The position numbers were made by a program, and so were the translations under genes. 64,000 bases of DNA from an uncultured Alphaproteobacteria bacterium. GTDB lineage: Bacteria; Pseudomonadota; Alphaproteobacteria; RF32; CAG-239. The notes beneath the pieces are model-generated. The model searched no databases. It had not been told where the DNA came from and was given only the letters and a program-made list of their open reading frames with translations. Positions 15,633 to 24,320 of this stretch are shown piece after piece. The stretch's first letter is position 1; the number at the start of each line of letters is the position of its first letter. The stretch lies in assembly GCA_934254585.1 (NCBI GenBank), contig CAKQLF010000001.1, forward strand, positions 318,564 to 382,563. Direction: 5' to 3'.

Positions 15633-16100
15633 ATGAGAAAAATTTTTCTCTTTATGGATACCATAACCAACAAAGTAGACGCCAAAGGACGCGTCTCTTT
15701 GCCGTCAGATTACCGCGCAATCGTTAAAGAACTATCAACAGAAATTGTTTGCTATCGTAGTTTGAACGCTCCGTGCATAGAGGGTTGTTTGGAAGATACT
15801 TTGGATAAGCTGGCAACGGAAATTGAAAATTCTACAGATTTCTTTTCGGAAACCCAAGATAATTTGACTAACTTGATTTTTGGTGATGCCAAGCGTTTTG
15901 CGTTTGACAGCACCGGACGAATCGTTTTAACCGAAAAACTTTTGCAACACGCACAAATCAGCGACACGGCGGTGTTTGTGGGTAAGGGTCGAAAGTTCCA
16001 GATTTGGAATCCTGAAAATTGGGCAAAAGAAGAAGCTCGTATTCGGGCCGAAGTAATGAAAAATCGTCCGGTTTTGAAGCAAAACAAGGAGGCGGATTGA
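15633..16100 (+). CDS. mraZ: Transcriptional regulator MraZ
   Basis: MraZ heads the division and cell-wall (dcw) cluster and represses it in species where this was tested. The 155-residue product contains two SpoVT/AbrB-like halves: Asn-Lys-Val-Asp-Ala-Lys-Gly-Arg-Val-Ser-Leu-Pro near residue 12 and Phe-Asp-Ser-Thr-Gly-Arg-Ile-Val-Leu near residue 91. The ATG at 15633 has AAAGGA about seven bases upstream. An inner ATG at 15654 would also leave the family core intact. The stop overlaps the rsmH start. A candidate binding site lies in its own promoter. Confidence 0.95.
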   Translation: MRKIFLFMDTITNKVDAKGRVSLPSDYRAIVKELSTEIVCYRSLNAPCIEGCLEDTLDKLATEIENSTDFFSETQDNLTNLIFGDAKRFAFDSTGRIVLTEKLLQHAQISDTAVFVGKGRKFQIWNPENWAKEEARIRAEVMKNRPVLKQNKEAD

Positions 16101-17017
16101 TGTCGGAGATGTTGAAACAGAAACATATCCCGGTGATGTTGCAAGAGGTTTTGCAAAATCTCAAACCGCAAAAAGGTGAGGTTTATGTCGATGCCACTTT
16201 CGGCAATGGCGGTTATACTAAGGCGATTTTAGACACGGCCGAATGTAAGGTTATAGCTTTAGACCGTGATCCGACGGTGCGAATCCGTGCCAATGAAATG
16301 AAAAATATGTATGGCGAACGCTTTGAATTTAGATCCGGACAGTTTGGTGATTTTACTGATTTAGTGCCGGAAAAAATTAATGGCGCGGTGTTTGATATCG
16401 GAGTTTCATCTATGCAGCTTGACGATGCCGAAAGAGGTTTTTCATTCAATAAAACTGCTATGCTTGATATGCGTATGTCTCAAAGCGGCGAATCGGCTAA
16501 AGATATTGTTAATACTTATGATGAACAAGAACTGGCTGATTTAATTTATCAATACGGAGAAGAAAAAAAATCTCGCCAAATTGCTAAAAAAATTGTGGAA
16601 TATCGGCAGAAAAAAACAATTGAAACAACTACCGAATTGGCGGAAATAATTTATACGGTCATTCACAAAAAAAATGGTGAAATTAATCCGGCAACCCGTA
16701 CTTTTCAGGCTTTGCGCATTGCGGTCAATGATGAATTGGGCGAATTGGAACGCGGTTTGTCTGGCGCGGCAAAACGTTTGCAAAAAGACGGCAGATTGGT
16801 TGTGGTTGATTTTCATTCGTTGGAAGACAGAATCGTGAAAAATTATTTTAAAAATAATGGCGGCCGTCGGGTGAAGGTTTCTAAATACGCGCCCGAATTG
16901 GTGCAAGATGAACACTTGTTTGCTTCGGTTTCAAAAGTGGTGGTGCCGACGCAAGAAGAATGCGAGCTAAATCCGCGTGCTCGTTCGGCAAAACTGAGAT
17001 TTGCAATAAGGGGATAA
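16100..17017 (+). CDS. rsmH: 16S rRNA (cytosine1402-N4)-methyltransferase RsmH
   Basis: RsmH (MraW) methylates N4 of C1402 in 16S rRNA. This is the same nucleotide whose ribose is modified by RsmI, also encoded in this window. The 305-residue product starts with His-Ile-Pro-Val-Met-Leu-Gln-Glu-Val, then the SAM site Asp-Ala-Thr-Phe-Gly-Asn-Gly-Gly-Tyr. Phe-Asp-Ile-Gly-Val-Ser-Ser-Met-Gln-Leu-Asp follows near residue 98 and Thr-Phe-Gln-Ala-Leu-Arg-Ile-Ala-Val-Asn in the second half. The ATG at 16100 overlaps the mraZ stop and follows AAGGAGG. Confidence 0.97.
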   Translation: MSEMLKQKHIPVMLQEVLQNLKPQKGEVYVDATFGNGGYTKAILDTAECKVIALDRDPTVRIRANEMKNMYGERFEFRSGQFGDFTDLVPEKINGAVFDIGVSSMQLDDAERGFSFNKTAMLDMRMSQSGESAKDIVNTYDEQELADLIYQYGEEKKSRQIAKKIVEYRQKKTIETTTELAEIIYTVIHKKNGEINPATRTFQALRIAVNDELGELERGLSGAAKRLQKDGRLVVVDFHSLEDRIVKNYFKNNGGRRVKVSKYAPELVQDEHLFASVSKVVVPTQEECELNPRARSAKLRFAIRG

Positions 17018-17020
17018 AGT

Positions 17021-17389
17021 ATGGGTAGTATCAAAACGGCAATGGTTGTTCTGTGGTTAACGTTGACTTTGTTTGTGGCGGTTGGTTCGTCTATCCTGAA
17101 AAATCAGGTGCAGGGATTGGAACGCCGTTTGGCTACCATTAATGACAATATTCAAAAAGATATTCAAAATATCCACGTTTTGAAAGCGCAATGGAGTTTG
17201 TACAACACACCGGACAGATTGCAAAAATTGGCTTATGAACAATTATCGCTAGAAAAAGCAAAACCGGAACAAATTATTAACTATTCTGCTTTACACTTCA
17301 AATATGAAGATGAAACTGCCGGTCGGCAGATTTCTCCAAATAAAAGAAGTTTGACAACCCTTGTTAAAGCCGAGGTTAAAAAGAAATAA
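17021..17389 (+). CDS. ftsL: FtsL-like cell division protein
   Basis: FtsL is a bitopic divisome protein that recruits FtsB and helps activate FtsWI. The 122-residue product has a very short cytoplasmic N-terminus, one transmembrane helix at about residues 6-25, and a periplasmic coiled coil (Leu-Lys-Asn-Gln-Val-Gln-Gly-Leu-Glu-Arg-Arg-Leu). The family-typical Thr-Pro-Asp-Arg-Leu-Gln-Lys-Leu-Ala segment follows near residue 66. Sequence conservation in this family is low, so position between rsmH and ftsI is an important part of the call. Confidence 0.85.
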   Translation: MGSIKTAMVVLWLTLTLFVAVGSSILKNQVQGLERRLATINDNIQKDIQNIHVLKAQWSLYNTPDRLQKLAYEQLSLEKAKPEQIINYSALHFKYEDETAGRQISPNKRSLTTLVKAEVKKK

Positions 17390-17390
17390 A

Positions 17391-19157
17391 ATGGGGTTTA
17401 ATGTAAGTTTTTCAAAGAAAAATGCCGAGCGTTTTTATCTTCCGGGGCAGGAGATAAAAATTTCACGCGGTATGGTTTCGCAGAAAAGTTACACTTCGGA
17501 AAATGATAATGTTTTGGTTTGCCGCACGCGAACTTGGATGGCAATGGCTTTGTTTGCCTTGTGTTATGGCGTGTTGGCGTTGCGGGTGACCTATGTTTGT
17601 TTGGGGAAAGGTATAAATATTGATACAGCTCTGGTCGATTCGCAAGTGGCCGATGAAGATGTTTTACATCTGAAAAATCCGGTTAAGCGTGCCGATATTA
17701 TGGATAGAAACGGTGAAATTATCGCCACTTCTTTGCCAACGGTTAATCTGTTTGCCAACACAAAATTGATAAAACATCCTCAAGATGTGGCTGAAAAGCT
17801 AAATGCTATTTTTCCTGATGTTGCGTACGAGCGTTTGTTTGAGTTACTGAGCCGCAAAAAAAGCTTTGTCTATATTCGGCGGAATTTGTCGCCGGCGCAG
17901 CAGTCGCAGGTTAATGCCTTGGGGGTTCCGGGGTTGGAATTTGAAAATTGCGAAAAACGTATCTATCCGCATAATAATTTATTTGCTCACGTTTTGGGAA
18001 ACACAAGTGTTGACAATAAAGGCGTTTCCGGACTGGAAAGCTATATGGACGAGCGTTTGACGACTTCAACCAAGCCAATCAAGCTTTCGGTTGATTTGGG
18101 AATCCAAAACACAATCAGAGAGGAGTTGGCCGCCGGTGTGGCACATTTTAAGGCCGAAGGCGCGGCAGCTATTCTGATGGATGTCAACAGCGGACAAATT
18201 ATCTCGATGATTTCCGTGCCGGATTTTGACCCTAATAAAAGTCTGAAAGTTGCTGACAGGGCAATGTTTAATTTTGCCACCAAAGGCGTTTATGAAGCAG
18301 GTTCGGTGTTTAAGGTTTTTAATACGGCAATGTGTTTGGATAGCGGAAAAATTGATGTAAACAGCCGTTTTGACACCTCAAAGCCGGTTTATTTCGGTCG
18401 CTATCGGGTTTCGGATCCGCACGGCTCGCACAAAATGCTGACACCTGAAGATATTTTGGTGGAATCGTCAAATATCGGTTCAACTTTAGAAGTTATGCAG
18501 GTTGGCAAGCAATATCAGCGCGCGTTTTTCCAAAAGATAAATATGGATAAGTCTTTGAGCGATTTTGAAGTCACAGAAACAGCAAAGCCGTTGTTTTTAT
18601 CGGAAAAACGTTGGTCGGAACATTCTATGGCCACAATTAGCTATGGTTATGGTATTTCAACGACTCCGCTGCATATTATCACAGCCTTTTCCGCGGTGGT
18701 GAACGGGGGTATTTATTATGAGCCGACATTGTTGGCCGATAGTAAAAGAGAAGGAAAGCGGGTGGTTTCGCAAGATACGTCTGATAAAATGCGTAGTTTG
18801 CTGAGGGCTGTGGTGGTCAGAGGTACAGGCCGCCGCGCGAATGTCGAGGGATATCAGGTTTTTGGTAAAACCGGTACGGCCGATAAATTGGTAAATGGTA
18901 AGTATGATCACAAAAGAAGTATTTCTACGTTTATTTCCGGTTTTCCGGCTTCTAATCCAAAATATGCGTTGTTGGTTGTGTTTGATGACCCTAAAGGGCT
19001 GCCGGAAACGTTTAATCATACCGAAGCAGGTTGGAATGCCGTGCCGACAAGCAAAAATATTATTGCCGCAGTGGCTCCGCAGTTAAATGTGCGCGCAGAT
19101 TTTGATTTGGAACGCCAAAAAAGTATTGTTGATGCCGCGTATAAGAAGAAAAAATAA
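17391..19157 (+). CDS. ftsI: Peptidoglycan D,D-transpeptidase FtsI (PBP3)
   Basis: FtsI crosslinks septal peptidoglycan as partner of FtsW. The 588-residue protein has one N-terminal transmembrane helix near residues 48-68, a dimerisation region with Arg-Ala-Asp-Ile-Met-Asp-Arg-Asn-Gly, and a transpeptidase domain. The active-site motifs are Ser305-Val-Phe-Lys, Ser-Ser-Asn, and Lys-Thr-Gly-Thr near residue 490. The ATG at 17391 begins one base after the ftsL stop. In most relatives murE and murF come next, but here the next gene is pal after 204 non-coding bases, so the dcw cluster ends early. Confidence 0.95.
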   Translation: MGFNVSFSKKNAERFYLPGQEIKISRGMVSQKSYTSENDNVLVCRTRTWMAMALFALCYGVLALRVTYVCLGKGINIDTALVDSQVADEDVLHLKNPVKRADIMDRNGEIIATSLPTVNLFANTKLIKHPQDVAEKLNAIFPDVAYERLFELLSRKKSFVYIRRNLSPAQQSQVNALGVPGLEFENCEKRIYPHNNLFAHVLGNTSVDNKGVSGLESYMDERLTTSTKPIKLSVDLGIQNTIREELAAGVAHFKAEGAAAILMDVNSGQIISMISVPDFDPNKSLKVADRAMFNFATKGVYEAGSVFKVFNTAMCLDSGKIDVNSRFDTSKPVYFGRYRVSDPHGSHKMLTPEDILVESSNIGSTLEVMQVGKQYQRAFFQKINMDKSLSDFEVTETAKPLFLSEKRWSEHSMATISYGYGISTTPLHIITAFSAVVNGGIYYEPTLLADSKREGKRVVSQDTSDKMRSLLRAVVVRGTGRRANVEGYQVFGKTGTADKLVNGKYDHKRSISTFISGFPASNPKYALLVVFDDPKGLPETFNHTEAGWNAVPTSKNIIAAVAPQLNVRADFDLERQKSIVDAAYKKKK

Positions 19158-19312
19158 AAAAATACGTCATTAATATTCGGACTTAGAGCCGCAAATAAAA
19201 AAATAATGCACAAAATTGTAAAATATTCGCATTTTTTTTATTTTTGTTATTGAAAAATTTACAAATATTTCTTAAATTACCAACTGTATTAGTTGTTATG
19301 CAATTAAAAACT

Positions 19313-19330
19313 GTTTGTAGCAATACAAAC
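19313..19330 (+). promoter_or_regulatory. Short hairpin with GCAA loop in the pal leader
   Basis: GTTTGTA and TACAAAC enclose the loop GCAA, a GNRA-type tetraloop, 31 bases before the pal start. It could stabilise the abundant pal mRNA or act as a regulatory hairpin. Only the pairing is visible. Confidence 0.35.
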
Positions 19331-19361
19331 TAAATGTAAAAAACCATATGGAGAAAATAAA

Positions 19362-19826
19362 ATGAAAAAACTTTTAAGTTTGTTCTGCGCTCTTGTTGCT
19401 TTGTCAGGCTGCTCTACATTCGGTGCTGACGGTGGCTTGTTCAGCGGTGCTGACTGCGAATCAAGATTAGCTCGTGATTTTGTTGAAAATACAACAGACA
19501 CAGTATTCTTTGCTTTTGATAGCTCTACTTTGTCTTCTGAAGCTCAAGCTGCTTTGGATACTCAAGTTGCTTGGTTGAAAAATCACGAAGATGTAAACGT
19601 AATCGTTCAAGGTCACTGCGATGACAGAGGTACTCGTGAATACAACTTGGCTTTGGGTGAACGCCGTGCCAATGCCGTAAAACAATATTTGGTATCTCAA
19701 GGTATTGAAGAAAGCAGAATTTCTACAATTTCTTACGGTAAAGAAAGACCAGCTGTTTTGGGTAACAACGAAGCTGCTTGGGCTCAAAACCGTCGTGCAA
19801 TTACAGTTGTTAGCGCAGCTGAATAA
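19362..19826 (+). CDS. pal: Peptidoglycan-associated lipoprotein Pal
   Basis: Pal anchors the outer membrane to peptidoglycan and works with the Tol complex during constriction. The 154-residue product has a lipoprotein signal (Leu-Ser-Gly-Cys, lipidated Cys at residue 17) and an OmpA-like domain with Val-Phe-Phe-Ala-Phe-Asp-Ser. This is followed by Gln-Gly-His-Cys-Asp-Asp-Arg-Gly-Thr-Arg-Glu-Tyr-Asn and Leu-Gly-Glu-Arg-Arg-Ala, the diaminopimelate-binding core. Codons are conspicuously biased to one form per residue, as for highly expressed genes. GGAG precedes the ATG, and a strong terminator follows. cpoB is next, but tolQRAB are not in the window. Confidence 0.96.
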   Translation: MKKLLSLFCALVALSGCSTFGADGGLFSGADCESRLARDFVENTTDTVFFAFDSSTLSSEAQAALDTQVAWLKNHEDVNVIVQGHCDDRGTREYNLALGERRANAVKQYLVSQGIEESRISTISYGKERPAVLGNNEAAWAQNRRAITVVSAAE

Positions 19827-19845
19827 TCAGACAGTTTGATTACCA

Positions 19846-19881
19846 AAAAAGACGTTGCCGAATCGGCAGCGTCTTTTTTTT
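19846..19881 (+). terminator. Intrinsic terminator after pal
   Basis: GACG-TGCC and GGCA-CGTC pair around a small loop, and eight T residues follow. Confidence 0.88.
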
Positions 19882-19947
19882 GTGCTTGTACTAAGGAGAA
19901 AAATATTTTATAAATAGGCTATGTTTAGATTTTTGGGGAGATGTCTT

Positions 19948-20934
19948 ATGAAATTAACGGCTTGTTTTTTAGTTTCGGGCAGTTTACTGTTAGCGGCAAT
20001 GCCGTCAATGGCAAATTCGGATATGCAAAAGGATATAGAGGATTTGCGCGAAGATTTAAAGGTTTTGCAACGTCAGATTTATCGTGGAGCCGGAACCTCC
20101 GGTGAAACTTCAAAAACGACGGCTGTTTCGCAAGAGCAAGCCACAGCCGGAAATGTTCAGGTTAAAATAGGCGAATATGATGAAGCCATTCGCAAAGTTA
20201 ATGGTCGTATGGACACTTTGGAATATCAGGTTAAGCAATTAGATGCAAAATTAGATAAGATAAATCGCGATATTGAAATTCGTTTTAAAATTTTGGAAGG
20301 ACGTTCCGTGCCGGCAAATTTAAGTTCTCCGGTTCCGACAACGCCTACAATATATGAGGCTCCGGTGGCGTCGGGAGCTTCTAAAGCCGTGACCGGTGAT
20401 GGTATTCAGGGTAATGATTTAGCTCCGATTGCCGGTTCAAACGTGGCTGTTGAAAAAAAATCTGTGCCGGCGGAAAATAATGATGGTCCGCAACAACTTA
20501 TTCCAAATGAAAACGCCGCTGTTTACCCGACTGTCGCGCCTAAAACGCAAAATGCCGCCGAGATGTACGCTTCCGGTATGACGGCGTTTAACAGCGGTTA
20601 TTATGATGAGGCGGAATTGGCTTTTCAACATATTTTAGAGCAATTTCCAAAAGATAAACTGGCGGGAAACGCCCAATATTGGTTAGGTGAAGTTTATTAT
20701 AAACAAAACAATTTCAGCAAGGCGATTGTGGCGTTTAAGAACGGTTATGAAAAATATCACGACGGCAACAAAGCACCAGACAGTTTGTTTAAGTTGGGGC
20801 TGACTTTTAAAGCACAAAATGAAAATAAAAAAGCTTGTATTGTGCTTTCAAGTTTTGGTGCGGAATTTCCTAAAGCTAATGCTGATTTGGCTAAAAGAGT
20901 CAAAACAGAGGCCTCAAAGCTTGGATGTAAATAG
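19948..20934 (+). CDS. cpoB: Cell division coordinator CpoB (YbgF)
   Basis: CpoB coordinates peptidoglycan synthesis with Tol-Pal driven outer-membrane constriction. The 328-residue product has a signal peptide ending Pro-Ser-Met-Ala near residue 23 and an N-terminal coiled coil (Asp-Leu-Arg-Glu-Asp-Leu-Lys-Val-Leu-Gln) that trimerises in relatives. A low-complexity linker and TPR repeats follow from about residue 200 (Ala-Phe-Asn-Ser-Gly-Tyr-Tyr-Asp-Glu-Ala, Tyr-Trp-Leu-Gly-Glu-Val-Tyr-Tyr). The ATG at 19948 has GGGGAG upstream; an ATG at 19921 is less likely. tilS starts inside its stop codon. Confidence 0.9.
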   Translation: MKLTACFLVSGSLLLAAMPSMANSDMQKDIEDLREDLKVLQRQIYRGAGTSGETSKTTAVSQEQATAGNVQVKIGEYDEAIRKVNGRMDTLEYQVKQLDAKLDKINRDIEIRFKILEGRSVPANLSSPVPTTPTIYEAPVASGASKAVTGDGIQGNDLAPIAGSNVAVEKKSVPAENNDGPQQLIPNENAAVYPTVAPKTQNAAEMYASGMTAFNSGYYDEAELAFQHILEQFPKDKLAGNAQYWLGEVYYKQNNFSKAIVAFKNGYEKYHDGNKAPDSLFKLGLTFKAQNENKKACIVLSSFGAEFPKANADLAKRVKTEASKLGCK

Positions 20935-22007
20935 TGGAAGAAATTCTTAATAAATATCATATTAAAGATGAAGTCATTGCCATAGGTGTTTCCGGCGGGG
21001 CTGATTCTTTGGCTTTGGTATTGCAGGCGGCGGAGGAATTGGCTGTTTTCGGGCGTAAAGTTGTGGCTTTAACGGTAGAACACGGGTTGCGTCCGACTTC
21101 GGCGGCAGAAGCGGAATATGTGGCCGCTTTAATGCAAAGATTTGGAATTGAACACCATATTTTGCCTTGGCGGGGCGATAAACCGCAAACAGGCGTGGAA
21201 GAGGCGGCGCGACAAGCCAGATATATGTTGTTGGGCGAATGGTGTCATAAAAATGGTGTGCGGGTTTTGCTTACGGCTCATCACGCTAAAGATCAGGCCG
21301 AAACGTTTTTGATGCGTTTGCAACGCGGCAGTGGTCTGGAAGGTTTGTGCGGAATAAGGGAGTGCAGCCGGCGAGAAGGACTTGTTATTATTCGTCCTTT
21401 TTTAAATGTGAATCCCGATGATTTAAGGTTATATTTACAAAATCGCAAAATTGTGTGGGTGGAAGACGAGTCTAATCTGGATACATCTTTTTTGCGTGGA
21501 AAATTGCGTAAATTTTTACCCGAATTGGCCGAAAATACCGGTATTAATGTTGAAAAAATCTGCGGAGCGGTGCAAAATTTACAAAGTGCGGAAGATTTTA
21601 TTGAACAGCAGTTGGATTTGTTGTTATCTCGTGACGTGGTGTGGGATTTCGGTACGGTTTGCCGTTTTAAGTATGCGACTTATCTGAGTTGGCATAAGGA
21701 AATGAAGTTTCGGGTTTTGGCGCGATTGTGCAAACGTGATTATATTCCGCGAGCTGACAGAGTTTTGAATTTGATTGCGGCTCTTAACGTTTTGCCGTTT
21801 AAGGGGGCGACTTTAGGCGGAAAAGAGATTATATTAGCTTATGATTGGGTTTGGATAGTTCCGGAATATGCGGTTAAAAGGCAAAAAACTCGCAAAATTT
21901 GGGAAGAATTTGTAAGAGAACATCTTTTATATAAAGAGATGAAAATTCCCCATAAGGCTAAGATTGCCATATTGAAAAAAGTGGGGGCGACAGATGACTG
22001 TTTATGA
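20934..22007 (+). CDS. tilS: tRNA(Ile)-lysidine synthase TilS
   Basis: TilS converts C34 of the CAU-anticodon tRNA-Ile to lysidine so that it reads AUA, an essential step. The 357-residue product carries the PP-loop Ser-Gly-Gly-Ala-Asp-Ser-Leu-Ala at residues 19-26, then Val-Glu-His-Gly-Leu-Arg and Thr-Ala-His-His-Ala-Lys-Asp-Gln-Ala-Glu-Thr-Phe, all diagnostic. The start is a GTG whose first base is the last base of the cpoB stop. The C-terminus overlaps the next gene by 14 bases, so the series cpoB-tilS-HAD-HIT is tightly coupled. Confidence 0.95.
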   Translation: MEEILNKYHIKDEVIAIGVSGGADSLALVLQAAEELAVFGRKVVALTVEHGLRPTSAAEAEYVAALMQRFGIEHHILPWRGDKPQTGVEEAARQARYMLLGEWCHKNGVRVLLTAHHAKDQAETFLMRLQRGSGLEGLCGIRECSRREGLVIIRPFLNVNPDDLRLYLQNRKIVWVEDESNLDTSFLRGKLRKFLPELAENTGINVEKICGAVQNLQSAEDFIEQQLDLLLSRDVVWDFGTVCRFKYATYLSWHKEMKFRVLARLCKRDYIPRADRVLNLIAALNVLPFKGATLGGKEIILAYDWVWIVPEYAVKRQKTRKIWEEFVREHLLYKEMKIPHKAKIAILKKVGATDDCL

Positions 22008-22977
22008 AAATTTGCAGGAAATAGCTGATTGTTTTGAGGTGTTTTTGTTTGACGCTTACGGAGTTTTTTGGAATGGCAGCGGTTTTTATAAAAACAGTAA
22101 GGAAACAATGCAAAAACTGGTGCAGAATGGTAAAATTGTAGTTGTTGTTTCTAATTCAACCTTGATGCACGCGGATATGCTGGCTTCTTATGAGCGAAAG
22201 GGAATGCAGGTTGGTCGTGAATATAATTTTATGGTTAGCTCGGGTGAGGTTTTAAGGAAAGATTTGTTGGAGCAGCGTTTGACTTTTGCGAGTTGCGCCA
22301 ATCCGTTGAATTATTTTGTCATCGGCTCGCCTAATGAAAAATTGTTTGCCGACACAAAGTATAAACAGGTCGAAAACCTGGAAGAAGCTGATTTTGTTTT
22401 TTGCGGCGTTCCGTTCTTAAATCAAAAACAAGTTCGTGACTTTTCTCAATATCAGGCTGATTTTTATCCGGCAAAGGCCGACAAAAACGGCGAAATTTGT
22501 TGTTGGGATACGGCAGTGCTTGGGCCGTTTGTGCCAATATTGGAAAAAGCGGCAAAATTGCGGTTGCCGGTGCTAAACGCTAATCCGGATTTTATGGCGC
22601 AAGAGGGACATCAGTTAGCCGAGTACAAAGAAGCGGTGTTTGTGGTGCGTAACGGCTCGCTTGCCGAATTTTTGCGGCAAAAAGGGAATGAAGTTTTGGA
22701 ATATGGCAAGCCGCACCAAAATATTTATGACTATGTTTTTGATATTTTGAAAAAGCATAACATAAGGTGTCCAAAGTCAAAAATTTGTATGGTCGGCGAC
22801 ACGGTGCGGACAGATATTAAAGGAGCCTTAAACGCCCGAATTGCTCCTGTTTTATGTTTGGAAACCGGTGTTACGGCCAGAGAAATTTTGTTAGGAAATT
22901 CGCTTGAAAACCTTTGCGAAAATGAAAAAATTGATGTACAACAAATTATAAAAATTAACAGCGTCGGAGGTGAATGA
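21994..22977 (+). CDS. HAD-superfamily class IIA (NagD-like) hydrolase
   Basis: The 327-residue product resembles the alphaproteobacterial class IIA HAD family. Motif I reads Phe-Leu-Phe-Asp-Ala-Tyr-Gly-Val-Phe-Trp-Asn-Gly and motif II Val-Val-Ser-Asn-Ser. A large C2 cap lies in the middle, and motif IV Met-Val-Gly-Asp-Thr-Val-Arg-Thr-Asp-Ile-Lys-Gly-Ala is near residue 270. The second Asp of the usual Asp-x-Asp in motif I is replaced by Tyr, which may weaken or change phosphatase activity. The substrate is unknown. It overlaps tilS by 14 bases and the HIT gene starts at its stop. Confidence 0.82.
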   Translation: MTVYENLQEIADCFEVFLFDAYGVFWNGSGFYKNSKETMQKLVQNGKIVVVVSNSTLMHADMLASYERKGMQVGREYNFMVSSGEVLRKDLLEQRLTFASCANPLNYFVIGSPNEKLFADTKYKQVENLEEADFVFCGVPFLNQKQVRDFSQYQADFYPAKADKNGEICCWDTAVLGPFVPILEKAAKLRLPVLNANPDFMAQEGHQLAEYKEAVFVVRNGSLAEFLRQKGNEVLEYGKPHQNIYDYVFDILKKHNIRCPKSKICMVGDTVRTDIKGALNARIAPVLCLETGVTAREILLGNSLENLCENEKIDVQQIIKINSVGGE

Positions 22978-23411
22978 TGGCGTTTGAATTAGTGTCGGGA
23001 TTGGCGGCTAAAGATTTTGTTTTAGATTTGAAACTTTGTCGCGTTTTGTTTGAAGACAATAAATATTATCCGTGGATATTTTTGGTGCCAATGAAAGAAA
23101 ATACCAAAAATATGACCAATTTGACAATGGACGAGCGGTTTCAGCTGATGCGGGAAATTGCTTTGGCGGAAAAAGTTATGATGTCACTGTTTCCGTGTGA
23201 TCAGGATAATGTGGCTATGATTGGCAATATGACGCCGCAACTGCACGTTCATATTGTATGCCGCAAAAAAGGCGATCCGGATTGGCCGGGGACGGTTTGG
23301 AATTCGGCAAGTGCCAAATATGAACCGCTAGAAAAAGAAAAAACTATTGCTAAAATTCGTCAAGCACTGCAAGAAGAAATGCAAAATCAAGTTTATCAAA
23401 TTTATAAGTAA
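22977..23411 (+). CDS. HIT-domain protein
   Basis: The 144-residue product belongs to the HIT superfamily of nucleotidyl hydrolases and transferases. The core shows Val-Leu-Phe-Glu-Asp-Asn-Lys-Tyr-Tyr-Pro-Trp, a helical middle, and the active-site strand Gln-Leu-His-Val-His-Ile-Val, followed by Gly-Asp-Pro-Asp-Trp-Pro-Gly. The first His of the triad is Gln here, a variant shared by a proteobacterial subgroup; the central His remains. GGAGG sits six bases before the ATG at 22977, which is preferred over the ATG at 22974. The substrate is unknown. Confidence 0.87.
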   Translation: MAFELVSGLAAKDFVLDLKLCRVLFEDNKYYPWIFLVPMKENTKNMTNLTMDERFQLMREIALAEKVMMSLFPCDQDNVAMIGNMTPQLHVHIVCRKKGDPDWPGTVWNSASAKYEPLEKEKTIAKIRQALQEEMQNQVYQIYK

Positions 23412-23423
23412 AAGGATAGAAAA

Positions 23424-24197
23424 ATGAGTAAAGTGATTACCTTAATGCCGGTTAGATTAGCCGCAACCAGACTGCCTAATAAGCCATTGCGCGTGATTAA
23501 CGGAAAAACTATGGTGCAACGGGTTTATGAGAACGTGAAAAATGCTCTTAATACCGATATTGCCATTGCCGCCGGTGATCAGGCCATTGTTGACGAGTGC
23601 AAAAAGTTTGGAGCGACCGCGATTTTGACAGACCCGAATTTGCCAAGCGGAACAGATAGAATTGCCGCCGCTTTGAAAGAACTTGATCCGGATGGTAGTA
23701 AATATGACATTGTGGTGGATTTTCAGGGGGACAATATCAATGTGGACCCGAAAGTTACCTTGCCATTGATAGAAATGGTTGAGCGCACCGGCTGTGATAT
23801 TGCTACTTGCGGTATGCTGATTAAAACCGAAGAAGATAAAAACAATCCGAATGTGGTGAAAATCATTATGGGTTTGAAAGAGGGTGAAAAAGAGGCTCGT
23901 TGTTTGTATTTTACCCGCGCGACGGCTCCATATACCCGTAATCCGGAAAAATGTCCGAATCAGGATTTATATTATCACATCGGAATTTATGTTTTCAAAG
24001 CCGCGTCTTTGCACAAAATGGTTTCGCTCCCGACCGGAGTGTTGGAAAAACGCGAGGCTTTGGAACAACTGCGCGCGCTTGAAAATGGTATGGAAGTTCG
24101 GGCAATGTTGGTTGATAACATTAAACTGGTTCCGGAAGCACCGGCGGATATTAACACGGAAGAAGATTTGGCCAATGCTCTGCCATATATAAAATAA
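23424..24197 (+). CDS. kdsB: 3-deoxy-manno-octulosonate cytidylyltransferase
   Basis: KdsB joins Kdo to CMP, the activated sugar for the lipopolysaccharide inner core. The 257-residue product opens with Met-Pro-Val-Arg-Leu-Ala-Ala-Thr-Arg-Leu-Pro-Asn-Lys-Pro. It also has Asp-Phe-Gln-Gly-Asp near residue 102, which contributes metal and substrate contacts, and a C-terminal Ile-Asn-Thr-Glu-Glu-Asp-Leu. Length is normal. Together with lpxC and lptG it shows that the organism makes and exports LPS. A hairpin with a T-rich tail lies about 30 bases downstream. Confidence 0.95.
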   Translation: MSKVITLMPVRLAATRLPNKPLRVINGKTMVQRVYENVKNALNTDIAIAAGDQAIVDECKKFGATAILTDPNLPSGTDRIAAALKELDPDGSKYDIVVDFQGDNINVDPKVTLPLIEMVERTGCDIATCGMLIKTEEDKNNPNVVKIIMGLKEGEKEARCLYFTRATAPYTRNPEKCPNQDLYYHIGIYVFKAASLHKMVSLPTGVLEKREALEQLRALENGMEVRAMLVDNIKLVPEAPADINTEEDLANALPYIK

Positions 24198-24227
24198 GAA
24201 AACGTTTCAAATTATTTGTTGTTTTTG

Positions 24228-24262
24228 TGCCGATTGCGGAAAATTGCAATCGGCATTATTGT
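24228..24262 (+). terminator. Terminator after kdsB
   Basis: TGCCGATTGC and GCAATCGGCA pair perfectly around eight bases and are followed by TTATTGTT. Confidence 0.75.
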
Positions 24263-24320
24263 TGCTTCTGCCAAAGGTTGAGAAAAGCTTCTCAAAGTGA
24301 AGCCGAGACGGTTAGGGGAT

